Shown here one piece after another: positions 1 to 6,753 of a DNA stretch of 34,969 nt. Every line of letters starts with the position of its first letter. The first letter of the stretch is position 1. The notes beneath the pieces were generated by a model, which saw only the letters and a list, made by a program, of their open reading frames with translations, searched no databases and had not been told where the DNA came from. The DNA is from Candidatus Cloacimonadota bacterium (GTDB taxonomy: Bacteria > Cloacimonadota > Cloacimonadia > Cloacimonadales > Cloacimonadaceae): positions 1 to 34,969 of the forward strand of contig JAEWNJ010000118.1 in the NCBI GenBank assembly GCA_023392795.1. The letters run 5' to 3'. Made by a program: the position numbers and the translations under genes.

Positions 1-159
1 AAAAGCATCGCCCATACCCTATCCCAAAAAGGCACAAACCTCCCCTATAAACTGGAACCGCAAGGGGAAGCCATCTGCTTCGATGCCAAAGGTAAAGCTT
101 ACTTCACCCTCAGTGAAGCCGCCGAAGGCAGCCCCCAGGTGCTGTACCACTACAAATAA
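1..159 (+). CDS. C-terminal end of a secreted/beta-propeller-like protein (partial)
   Basis: An open frame runs in from the left edge in frame 1 and stops with TAA at 157-159, giving the last 52 residues of a protein whose start lies outside the window. The visible end reads like the closing blade of a propeller: a GEAICFD segment, then GKAYFTLSE, then a final LYHYK. Similar 'GEAI..D..G.AYFTLSE' endings occur in phytase-like or SMP-30-like propellers; that comparison is from memory and is an inference. No catalytic residue can be assigned from this fragment. The gene is followed by a long spacer carrying a palindromic repeat, so it is probably the last gene of its transcription unit, although no T-rich terminator hairpin follows it. 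Confidence 0.55.
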   Translation, partial: KSIAHTLSQKGTNLPYKLEPQGEAICFDAKGKAYFTLSEAAEGSPQVLYHYK

Positions 160-304
160 ACGGAGCGCAGTTTAGCTTTGGGAGTTCATCATGGCAAGCG
201 GATTGCCGGATTCATGGGTGTGGCAATACCCTGATCCTGCCAGAGCTTCCAGCCCGGGAAACCCCTGTAGAATTCATATATCTGCACCAGATCCCGGGTT
301 TTCT

Positions 305-438
305 ATCATCCCCACTGGTTCTATGATCTTCCTATCTTGAGCTTCATACGCATCTAATGAGCCTCCCATACACCGGTCATACGATTGTATGACCGGTGTA
401 CGACCGGTGTATGAGAGGCGTATCATCTACAAGATGGC
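305..438. repeat. 134-bp dispersed repeat, copy 1, with palindromic core 361-419
   Basis: This block matches 9632-9764 almost base for base, with scattered substitutions and one small indel. The shared left part begins ATCATCCCCA and runs through CTTCCTATCTTGAGCTTC; the shared right part is GTATCAnCTACAAGA. The 59-bp core (361-419) has a 5' arm GCCTCCCATACACCGGTC (361-378) and a 3' arm at 402-419 that pairs with it over 17 of 18 positions. A second, inner arm at 387-400 pairs perfectly with 369-382 (TACACCGGTCATAC) across a GATT loop. The two 3' arms contain tandem 11-mers, GACCGGTGTAC followed by GACCGGTGTAT. No ORF is associated with the block, so it is a non-coding repeat of unknown mobility. 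Confidence 0.9.
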
Positions 439-517
439 AAGGGGGTATTGATGTGAAACATAGAGACAAGAGGGACAAAGAGATAGCTTAAGGGCAGATA
501 TGGGTGTTTATTGTGCC

Positions 518-572
518 ACAGGGTAGGATAGTTTTCTGATTGCCTACCTCACCCACTTAGGTTGAAAGTGAG
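518..572. repeat. Dispersed repeat module B, copy 1
   Basis: The segment starting CAGGGTAGGATAGTT and ending near TTGAAAGTGAGCC resembles 9568-9622 (CAGCGTAGGATAGTT ... CTGATAGTGATCC). The shared features are TAGGATAGTT, TCTG, TTGCC, the ACC-ACTT stretch and the TGA-AGTGA-CC end. Here it lies about 80 bp to the right of the palindrome-bearing repeat; at the second locus it lies to the left, so the two modules are separable. Confidence 0.65.
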
Positions 573-629
573 CCAGAAAGATTGGGCCTTTAATCCTGGC
601 AAATCCGCGCGCAGTAGCCGGAGAAGCTC

Positions 630-836
630 CTATGCAGCAAAAGCAGATGAGAGATATCCCCACAGCAATATGCCCAGGATGATCAGGATGCTCACCACGG
701 TCAGCAGGAAGAAAATCAGACAACCCGGATCAAGCGGCTTATCCGCTTTTGCACTGCGATCAGACGCTTTCCCGTCGATCAATTCATCCAGCTCTTCATC
801 TCCCGTCCAGGAGTGGTTTAGCTTCTTGGTGCTCAT
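630..836 (-). CDS. Small single-pass membrane protein (68 aa)
   Basis: This minus-strand frame encodes 68 residues. The first 40 are hydrophilic and charged (MSTKKLNHSWTGDEELDELI), and residues about 41-66 form one strongly hydrophobic helix (LIFFLLTVVSILIILGILLW) close to the C-terminus. A GGGGGA stretch lies about 7 bases before the ATG, which supports the start. It begins 12 bases after the stop of the truncated RhuM-like gene and reads the same way, so it is probably the last cistron of that cluster. The family is not recognised. The topology suggests a tail-anchored or small inner-membrane protein; that is inference. Confidence 0.55.
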   Translation of the reverse strand: MSTKKLNHSWTGDEELDELIDGKASDRSAKADKPLDPGCLIFFLLTVVSILIILGILLWGYLSSAFAA

Positions 837-848
837 TGCGGTCCCCCG

Positions 849-1214
849 CTATCTCCCCTCGCTAAAAGTCTGGGTAGCCCATATCCTAAAGCGTGTGGCG
901 GTAAGGCTCTTGATCCGGTATCCCACGGATATTATTGCATCCAGATTGTAAAACGATGTCCTGTATTGTTTTCCGTCTGCTGCAGTAGTAAAGGATTCCT
1001 TTACCACTGAATCCGGACTCAGTTCTCTGTCTTTAAAGATATTCTTCAGATGCAGACCAACGTTTTGTTTGGTAGTGTCGAATAGCTCAGCCATCAGTTG
1101 CTGAGTAAGCCAGATGTTTTCATCTTCAATACGGACTTCCAGCCTGACTGAGCCATCTTCATTCTGATAGATCAGCATTTCAGGTTTTGCAGTAGTGGGC
1201 AGATTCTTTTTCAC
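849..1214 (-). pseudogene. Truncated RhuM-family protein (N-terminal 121 aa only)
   Basis: The 121-residue product matches the N-terminal region of RhuM-type proteins, which are associated with phage-like and toxin-like DNA-binding modules. It contains EDENIWLTQQLMAELF, then TTKQNVGLHLKNIF, KESFTTAADGKQYRTSFYNLDAII, and TRFRIWATQT. In intact relatives of roughly 300 residues the protein continues past RIWATQTL into a long C-terminal region. Here it changes to FSEGR and stops, so about two thirds appears lost. The start is GTG at 1214, preceded by GGAGGG, and it overlaps the upstream gene by four bases (GTGA), which implies translational coupling. The truncated product could still fold as a DNA-binding domain, but a decayed accessory gene is the simpler reading. 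Confidence 0.75.
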
Positions 1215-1561
1215 ATTCCCTCCAAGAGCTCCGCTATTTCCCGTTCCAGCTCTTGTTTTACCAGTGCCATGTTATTGCGGCAGCATAGCTCACAATCGCG
1301 ATTGCCATGCGTCACACAGAGCTGTTGAACCACCGCCAGGATTTCGAAAGCATTCGGGTAGTTACCTATCATGGCATTTATATGTGCCGTCTCCATCAAT
1401 AATCTGTGGTAAACCTGCTCATTCTCGGTGATGAGTCCTTCGGTGGCAAGCTTTTTACACTCTGCCAATCTGCGGGATAGCTCAACCAAACTCAAGCCTT
1501 TTTTGCGATCTAGCACTTCGTCGAAGCTTAGTCGCTGCTGATCGTTGAGAACCAATGCCAT
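1211..1561 (-). CDS. Conserved-looking small protein with Cys cluster, unknown function
   Basis: This minus-strand frame encodes a 116-residue, probably helical and soluble protein. An N-terminal segment (QQRLSFDEVLDRKKGLSLVEL) is followed by alternating charged and hydrophobic helices. A compact cysteine patch, DCELCCRNN, lies near residues 92-100, with another Cys in VQQLCVTHGN just before it; this could be a small metal site. The start ATG at 1561 is preceded by GGAGGAAAT at good spacing. It is the first gene of the leftward cluster and overlaps the truncated RhuM-like gene by four bases. No family is recognised. A partner of RhuM is possible from context alone. Confidence 0.6.
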   Translation of the reverse strand: MALVLNDQQRLSFDEVLDRKKGLSLVELSRRLAECKKLATEGLITENEQVYHRLLMETAHINAMIGNYPNAFEILAVVQQLCVTHGNRDCELCCRNNMALVKQELEREIAELLEGM

Positions 1562-1700
1562 TGGTGATTTCCTCCAATCAAGTCATTCACACGACTATTC
1601 CCGGGCTTGGAAAGAAGTCAAGGGGAAAGTGGGGACAAGGCTTCAGTCCCATGGAGTCTGAGAAAATCCTACTGCATCATTGGGGTGAAAGCATTTTTCC

Positions 1701-1706
1701 TTGACA
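1701..1706 (+). promoter_or_regulatory. TTGACA box ahead of mreB
   Basis: TTGACA lies 93 bases before the mreB start inside the 237-base divergent spacer 1562-1798. No TATAAT-like hexamer is found 16-18 bases further on; the nearest AT-rich candidate is GAAATAC about 23 bases downstream. The same hexamer recurs ahead of several other transcription units in the window, so it is probably a -35 element. Confidence 0.4.
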
Positions 1707-1798
1707 GCTATAAGCTAGTCAGAAAGCGTGAAATACGGGAGATTTGTGTTTAGCATGATTCCTGATACCTGTATTTAAAGCAAACTAAAGAGGTTTCG

Positions 1799-2836
1799 AT
1801 GTCCATATTTGATTTTTTCGGCATGATGACCAACGACATTGCAATTGATCTGGGTACCGCCAATACCCTGGTATATAAGAAAAATGGTGGAGTGGTGATC
1901 GATGAACCCTCCGTTGTAGCGGTTTCCACCGATAGCCGCAAGATTATCGCCATCGGTACTCAAGCCAAAGTGATGCTGGGAAAGAACCCTGATGAAGTTC
2001 GCGTGATCAAACCGCTCAAAGACGGCGTGATAGCGGATTTTCAGGTGACGGAATTGATGCTGCGCAACCTGATCATGCGGGCTCAGAAGAAGCGTCTCCT
2101 GGTGCGTCCCAGAGTGATCGTTTGCGTCCCTTCCGGGATCACGGAAGTGGAAAAACGTGCGGTTCGCGATAGTGCTTTGCATGCCGGAGCCCGCGAAGTC
2201 TTCCTCATTTCAGAGCCCGTTGCCGCTGCCATTGGTGCGGATCTGCCCATCGACGAAGCCTGCGGTAACATGGTGATGGATATCGGCGGCGGAACCTCGG
2301 AGATCGCGGTGATCTCCCTCTCCCACATCGTGGTGCACAATAGCATCCGCGTGGGGGGCGACAAGATTGACAACGACGTGATCAGCTATCTACGCAAGAA
2401 AAACAATCTGCACGTGGGCTTGCAAACCGCGGAAAAGATCAAAATGACCATCGGCAGCGCTTATCCCCTGAAGCAAGAACTCACCATGGATGTGCGCGGC
2501 AGGGACATCGTCTCAGGCTATCCCGTAACCATCAAAATCTCCTCGGAAGAAATCCGGGAAGCCATATCCGAAACGGTTTCCACGATGATCGACGCCATCA
2601 AACGCCTCTTTGAACGTACAGCCCCTGAGCTTTCCGCCGATATCGCCGAGCGTGGTATCTTCCTCACCGGAGGCGGAGCGCTTCTCAAAGGGCTGGACGA
2701 GAAAATCCGCAAGACCGTGGATCTGCCTGTCCACGTGGTTCCGGATCCCCTGGAATGCGTGGTAAAGGGCGCCGGCATGGTGCTGGACGATGTGGATCGC
2801 TACCGTCAGGTCTTGATCAAAAGAATCGAAGATTAG
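1799..2836 (+). CDS. mreB: Rod shape-determining protein MreB
   Basis: MreB is the bacterial actin homologue that forms membrane-associated filaments and directs the elongasome's lateral wall synthesis. The 345-residue length is normal. The actin-fold nucleotide motifs are present: DLGTANTLVY (residues 17-26, phosphate 1), DIGGGTSEIAVIS in the middle (phosphate 2) and LTGGGALLKGLDE near the C-terminus (adenosine motif). The N-terminal MSIFDFFGMM is amphipathic and could be the membrane-targeting segment. It opens the cluster, followed by mreC after a gap of 101 bases and then by the rest of the shape genes. That gap holds a weak inverted repeat (CAGGAAT at 2850, ATTCCTG at 2879), so mreB may be uncoupled from or differently expressed than the downstream genes. 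Confidence 0.97.
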   Translation: MSIFDFFGMMTNDIAIDLGTANTLVYKKNGGVVIDEPSVVAVSTDSRKIIAIGTQAKVMLGKNPDEVRVIKPLKDGVIADFQVTELMLRNLIMRAQKKRLLVRPRVIVCVPSGITEVEKRAVRDSALHAGAREVFLISEPVAAAIGADLPIDEACGNMVMDIGGGTSEIAVISLSHIVVHNSIRVGGDKIDNDVISYLRKKNNLHVGLQTAEKIKMTIGSAYPLKQELTMDVRGRDIVSGYPVTIKISSEEIREAISETVSTMIDAIKRLFERTAPELSADIAERGIFLTGGGALLKGLDEKIRKTVDLPVHVVPDPLECVVKGAGMVLDDVDRYRQVLIKRIED

Positions 2837-2937
2837 CCCCGGTAAGTGCCAGGAATCCCGATGCCTGTAGAATTGCCAATTCCTGCTCTCCTCCGTGAAT
2901 ATGGGTGGCTGATTGGCATGCCGGGAGTTTGGCATAC

Positions 2938-3699
2938 ATGCTAAAAAAATACCTGCTGCAAGCCCTCCCGATGATCCTGTCTCTGATCATGCTGATGGGC
3001 AGCACAGAAACTCGCGTTGCCAGGGCAGCCTTTTTTGGCCGCACATTGTTTTTCCCCCTGGTTCATTCCCTGAAGGCAATCGAGAGCAACGCATCACTGC
3101 GTCAGGAGAACTTCAGCTTGCGCTCTCAATTGACCGAGAGCACGCTGCACAATCTGGAATTGCAGAATGTTTTAAAACAGTACCACGACGTTGAGTCCGT
3201 GGCTTTTACCTCTGAAGATATGGAGTTTACTCTGGCAGAAGTGATTGGATTTTCCGGGCAGTTTTATGAACGCAATCTGATCGTAAACAAAGGCCGGATG
3301 CAGGGCATTACGGTAGGCCTTGGCGTGATCTCGGGCCGTGGCATCGTGGGTAAGATCGTGAGTGTGACGGATACTTACAGCATTATCCTGCCTTATTCCA
3401 ACCCCCGCTTTCAGGTACCAGTGATGGATCAGCGCACGGGTGTGCAGGGCATACTGCAGTCTGATATTTCGGGCGTAATCTCTATGAATATGGTAAAGAT
3501 GGGCTCAGAGATTGCCACCGGCGATACCATCGTAACCTCCAATCTCTCCAGGCTATACCCCAAAGGGTTCCCCATCGGGACGATCAGCCGCCTCCGTGAA
3601 TCCACCGACAACCTCTTTATCAGCGCGGAGCTCAGTCCCTACACTCTGGTGGAAAATCTCGAACACGTATTTATCCTCACCAAAAGGAAAGATTTATGA
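2938..3699 (+). CDS. mreC: Rod shape-determining protein MreC
   Basis: MreC is the periplasmic scaffold of the elongasome; it binds PBP2 and links MreB to the wall enzymes. The sequence has an N-terminal membrane anchor (MLKKYLLQALPMILSLIMLM), then a coiled-coil region with SLKAIESNASLRQENFSLR, then two beta-rich domains with GVISGRGIVGKIV and GFPIGTISRL, all typical of MreC. I chose the ATG at 2938, which has GGGAG ten bases upstream and begins directly with the anchor, giving 253 residues. A GTG eleven codons earlier (2905) would add a polar extension before the anchor and is less likely. The stop overlaps the next start by four bases (ATGA). Confidence 0.93.
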   Translation: MLKKYLLQALPMILSLIMLMGSTETRVARAAFFGRTLFFPLVHSLKAIESNASLRQENFSLRSQLTESTLHNLELQNVLKQYHDVESVAFTSEDMEFTLAEVIGFSGQFYERNLIVNKGRMQGITVGLGVISGRGIVGKIVSVTDTYSIILPYSNPRFQVPVMDQRTGVQGILQSDISGVISMNMVKMGSEIATGDTIVTSNLSRLYPKGFPIGTISRLRESTDNLFISAELSPYTLVENLEHVFILTKRKDL

Positions 3700-4382
3700 C
3701 TCACAAAGAGTTCAATCCGGTCATCCGCGTGCAAGGCGCGGAATATCTTCGCATCCCCGTGAGAACGCACATCCTGAGCCCCGAGGACGACATGCTGGAA
3801 GTGGCACGCCGTTATGCCCTGCCCCAAATGCAGGCCGGTGACATGCTCACGATCAGCGAAAGCCCATTGGCCATCACGCAGGGACGCGCCATCCCCGTGA
3901 AAGACATCCGGGTAAGTTTCCTGGCCAAATTGCTCTCGCGTCACGTGGCAAAAGTGCCCTATGGCATTGGTCTGGGGGCTCCCACCAGCATGCAATGCGC
4001 CATCGAAGAAACCGGCGTGATCCGGATTCTCTTTGCCGCCTTCATCGGCGCGATCGGCAAAGTGATCGGCCGCAAAGGGGATTTTTACCGCGTAGCTGGC
4101 ATGCAGGCCGCTCTGGTGGACGCCGCCACCACATCGCCCGTGCCGCCCTATACCGAGACGGTGATCAAAGGACCCAAAAATCCTGCCGGCGAGGCTAAAC
4201 GCATAGCCGAGGGTCTGGGGCATCCCGTGGCGATCATGGATATCAATGACATCGGCGGAAGCTGGATGATCGGTGGCAGTGCGGGGATGAACAAGGGCTT
4301 CATCGAAGCTGCCATGAAGGATAATCCCCAAGGGCAGGGGGACGAACTGACTCCCATGTGCATCGTGCGCAGAAAGGGCTAA
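3696..4382 (+). CDS. CofE-like (F420-0:gamma-glutamyl ligase family) protein
   Basis: The 228-residue product resembles the F420_ligase (CofE) family, whose archetype adds L-glutamate to coenzyme F420-0 through a gamma linkage using GTP. Recognisable segments in order are RIPVRTHIL (20-28), the AGDMLTISESPLAITQGR stretch (47-64), YGIGLGAPTSMQ (89-100), GDFYRVAG (128-135), PPYTETVIKGPKNP (150-163) and DINDIGG (182-188). It is a single-domain version without the C-terminal FMN-type extension seen in some homologues. It sits between mreC (4-bp overlap) and mreD (3-bp gap), so it is co-translated with cell-shape proteins. F420 metabolism is not otherwise evident here. A glutamate-ligating role on a wall or cofactor substrate is speculation; family membership is fairly secure. 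Confidence 0.8.
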   Translation: MTHKEFNPVIRVQGAEYLRIPVRTHILSPEDDMLEVARRYALPQMQAGDMLTISESPLAITQGRAIPVKDIRVSFLAKLLSRHVAKVPYGIGLGAPTSMQCAIEETGVIRILFAAFIGAIGKVIGRKGDFYRVAGMQAALVDAATTSPVPPYTETVIKGPKNPAGEAKRIAEGLGHPVAIMDINDIGGSWMIGGSAGMNKGFIEAAMKDNPQGQGDELTPMCIVRRKG

Positions 4383-4385
4383 ACG

Positions 4386-4880
4386 ATGTTTCTGAAAGGG
4401 CTCTGGACTTTCCTGCTGGGTCTTTTTTTTGTTTACTTGCAGGTGCTGATCATGCCGGCGCTGAGTATTTTCGGAGTCACTCCGCTCATTCTCTTGCCCT
4501 GGCTGATTTACATGGTCTGGAACCGTGACCCCGGAATAGCCCTTCCCGTAGCATTTTTGATCGGACTGGCTTACGATACGCTGAATCCCAGCACCTTCGG
4601 TTTGCACGCGCTGATCTTCAGCATCCTTGCGATCCTGATCAATGTATTGCGCATTCCCTTCGAGCAGGATAGCATCGTGGCCAAGCTGATCGCCATCGGC
4701 TGCAGTAACCTCGTGCACAGCCTTTTGAGCCTGCTGGGTCTGGGCATAGCCTGGGGTTTTGAGCCCAAGCTATACCGTCTCAGCTTCGGCGCTTTCTTTT
4801 ACAATCTCATCTTTAGCCTGGCAATATTCGCCCTGATGCAGGGGATCAGTCGCTTGCGTCTGGTCGTGGTACATGAATAA
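4386..4880 (+). CDS. mreD: Rod shape-determining protein MreD
   Basis: This 164-residue, very hydrophobic protein has about five predicted membrane segments, starting with FLKGLWTFLLGLFFVYLQVL. MreD is the integral-membrane member of the MreBCD elongasome. The central segment (AFLIGLAYDTLNPSTFGLHALIF) fits the family's 'G...D......G..al' pattern. It starts 3 bases after the CofE-like gene and its end overlaps mrdA by 8 bases. Identification rests on size, topology, that pattern and gene order, because the family is poorly conserved. Confidence 0.9.
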   Translation: MFLKGLWTFLLGLFFVYLQVLIMPALSIFGVTPLILLPWLIYMVWNRDPGIALPVAFLIGLAYDTLNPSTFGLHALIFSILAILINVLRIPFEQDSIVAKLIAIGCSNLVHSLLSLLGLGIAWGFEPKLYRLSFGAFFYNLIFSLAIFALMQGISRLRLVVVHE

Positions 4881-6753
4881 GGCGCAACGAGTCTTTGCCA
4901 TTGTCGCGGCAGTGCTGCTCAGCTTGCTGATCGGATCCCTGTTTCGTCTGCAGGTGGTGAAAGGAGCGCATTATCAAAGGGTGGCCGAGAGCAATTTCGT
5001 GCGCATCCGCCGCATCTTTGCCACTCGGGGTGAGATTTACGACCAGAAATACCGCCCCATTGTGCAGAATGTCCCTTCTCACAATCTCTATCTGATCAGC
5101 GGCAAGATCCGCAATCTGCCCTCGCTCAGCAAGTTTTTATCCCGCTATTTCGGGATCATTCCGGAAGATCTGGAAGAACTCGTGATGAAGCAGCGCTTCA
5201 AGACCTACGAAGAGATCCTGCTGGCTGATAATATCGATTATGAGCTGATGCTGAGCCTTTCCGAGTACCTGAATTACTATCCCGAGCTGGTCTTTCGCAT
5301 TGGCTCCACCAGAAACTACCTTTATCCCAATCATTTCAGCGGCTATGTGGGCAGGATCAACGAAGAGGAGTACGATCGCTTTCAGGAAGAAGACTACTCG
5401 CTCAATAGCTACATCGGCAAGACTGGCCTGGAGCGATACTACGAAGTGTTGCTGAGAGGCAAGGACGGACGCGAGGTGGTGCAGGTGGACGCTCAGGGCA
5501 GATCCCTGGATCTCTTCCGTCAGGATGGCTCCATCGAGCCGCTAAACGGTCTGTCGCTGGTGCTGACTGTGGATAATGACCTGCAGGATATTGCTACCCG
5601 TGCCTTTCCTCAGGGCGTCAAAGGCGCGGTGGTGGTCAGTGATGTGCGCACCGGTGGCATCCTGGCCTATGTGAGCAAGCCGGATTTTGATCCCAATATC
5701 TTTATGCAAAGACTCACTCCAGAGCTCTGGGCGGATCTGAACCGCGCGGATAAACCGATGTTGGACAGAGTGATCCATGCCACCTATCCTCCTGGCTCTG
5801 TGTTTAAGCCCATCACAGCCGGGATGGGGCTGGAATCTGGCATTGTGGATCGTTATACTCTGATGAGCCCCTGCGTTGGCGGTTTTCAGGTGGGTAACCG
5901 GTTCTTCCGCTGCTGGTCGCATGCCGGGCATGGCAGGACTAGTATCGTGGATGCCCTGATGTATTCCTGCGATGTCTATTTTTACGATCTCTCCCTGAAG
6001 GTTGACATGGACAAGTTTCACGACTACGCTATGGCATCGCACATGGCAGCCCCCACGGGGATAGACCTGCCCAATGAACGGCGGGGCTTTTTCCCTCATA
6101 CACAGTGGTATCGCAAGACTTATGGCAAAAACGTGGGTATCATCGGGCACAAAGTGAATCTCTCCATCGGACAGGGTGAGATCCTCTGCTCCCCGATCCA
6201 GATGAATGCCTATTTTGCCGCTCTGGCCAACGACGGGATCTGGATTCAGCCGCATTTTCTCAAACAAACTGTGGGACGGGGACGTCTGACCCGGGAGCAG
6301 GTGCAAAAGCTGCAGAAAAAAGCTCTGCCGCTCTCCAAACAAAACCTGCGCATCATCCAGGAAGGCCTCTGGGCAGTATGCAACGCACCCGGTGGCACAG
6401 CTCGCAGAGCTCAGGTGGAGGGTGCCACAACTTACGGCAAGACCGGCTCGGCGGAAAACTCCATGGGGAAGACCACTCACGCCTGGTTCTGCGGCTATAT
6501 CGTAACCGATAAGCCAGAGATAGCAGTGACCGTGTTCATGGAGAATGCCGGCGGTGGCGGAGCAATGGCTGCGCCGGTTGCCAAGCAGATTTTTGATTAC
6601 TACGTGGGCAATGTAGAGGATATCAGGCGTCCGGTCAGCATCCCGCCTCAGCTACGCGATGGCAGCATCACGGAAGCTGAAACTGACCCAGCGGTTGAGG
6701 AAACAGTGCCCGAAGAGGTGGTTCCTGATAGCCCGGCGGAGGAACAGGAATGA
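4873..6753 (+). CDS. mrdA: Penicillin-binding protein 2 (elongasome transpeptidase)
   Basis: This class B PBP cross-links peptidoglycan during side-wall growth, working with RodA. The 626 residues comprise a short cytoplasmic start, one TM anchor (about 7-26), a PBP dimerisation/pedestal region containing TRGEIYDQKYRPIVQN, and a C-terminal transpeptidase domain. The active-site motifs are all present: SVFK (Ser309, Lys312), SCD (365-367, the SxD form usual in PBP2) and KTGS (523-526). The C-terminus carries an unusual acidic, proline-containing tail (EETVPEEVVPDSPAEEQE) after the catalytic domain. It overlaps mreD by 8 bases and rodA by 4, so the polymerase and transpeptidase pair is co-translated. 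Confidence 0.96.
   Translation: MNKAQRVFAIVAAVLLSLLIGSLFRLQVVKGAHYQRVAESNFVRIRRIFATRGEIYDQKYRPIVQNVPSHNLYLISGKIRNLPSLSKFLSRYFGIIPEDLEELVMKQRFKTYEEILLADNIDYELMLSLSEYLNYYPELVFRIGSTRNYLYPNHFSGYVGRINEEEYDRFQEEDYSLNSYIGKTGLERYYEVLLRGKDGREVVQVDAQGRSLDLFRQDGSIEPLNGLSLVLTVDNDLQDIATRAFPQGVKGAVVVSDVRTGGILAYVSKPDFDPNIFMQRLTPELWADLNRADKPMLDRVIHATYPPGSVFKPITAGMGLESGIVDRYTLMSPCVGGFQVGNRFFRCWSHAGHGRTSIVDALMYSCDVYFYDLSLKVDMDKFHDYAMASHMAAPTGIDLPNERRGFFPHTQWYRKTYGKNVGIIGHKVNLSIGQGEILCSPIQMNAYFAALANDGIWIQPHFLKQTVGRGRLTREQVQKLQKKALPLSKQNLRIIQEGLWAVCNAPGGTARRAQVEGATTYGKTGSAENSMGKTTHAWFCGYIVTDKPEIAVTVFMENAGGGGAMAAPVAKQIFDYYVGNVEDIRRPVSIPPQLRDGSITEAETDPAVEETVPEEVVPDSPAEEQE

Larger units (their letters stand above)
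160..629. other. Intergenic spacer with dispersed repeats
   Basis: These 470 bases lie between a rightward gene end and a leftward gene end. A frame of about 129 codons crosses 562-951 on the plus strand, but it runs antisense to the minus-strand genes and looks like no protein. The recognisable content is a 134-bp repeat at 305-438 with the 59-bp palindrome at its centre, and a second repeated module at about 518-572. Both recur near 9.6 kb. Nothing is recognised in 160-304. Confidence 0.7.

Noticed and set aside
361..419. CRISPR-like or terminator reading of the palindromic repeats
   Set aside because: Copies are single, dispersed by kilobases, lack regular spacers and cas genes, and lack a T run after the stem.
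3639..4718. Long antisense open frame of 359 codons over mreC, the CofE-like gene and mreD
   Set aside because: It is a shadow of strongly coding plus-strand genes, crosses gene boundaries, and its translation is rich in His, Gln and Asp with no domain pattern.
5542..6480. Antisense open frame of 312 codons over mrdA
   Set aside because: The mrdA frame has all catalytic motifs; the antisense frame has no recognisable domain and no matching ribosome-binding support.
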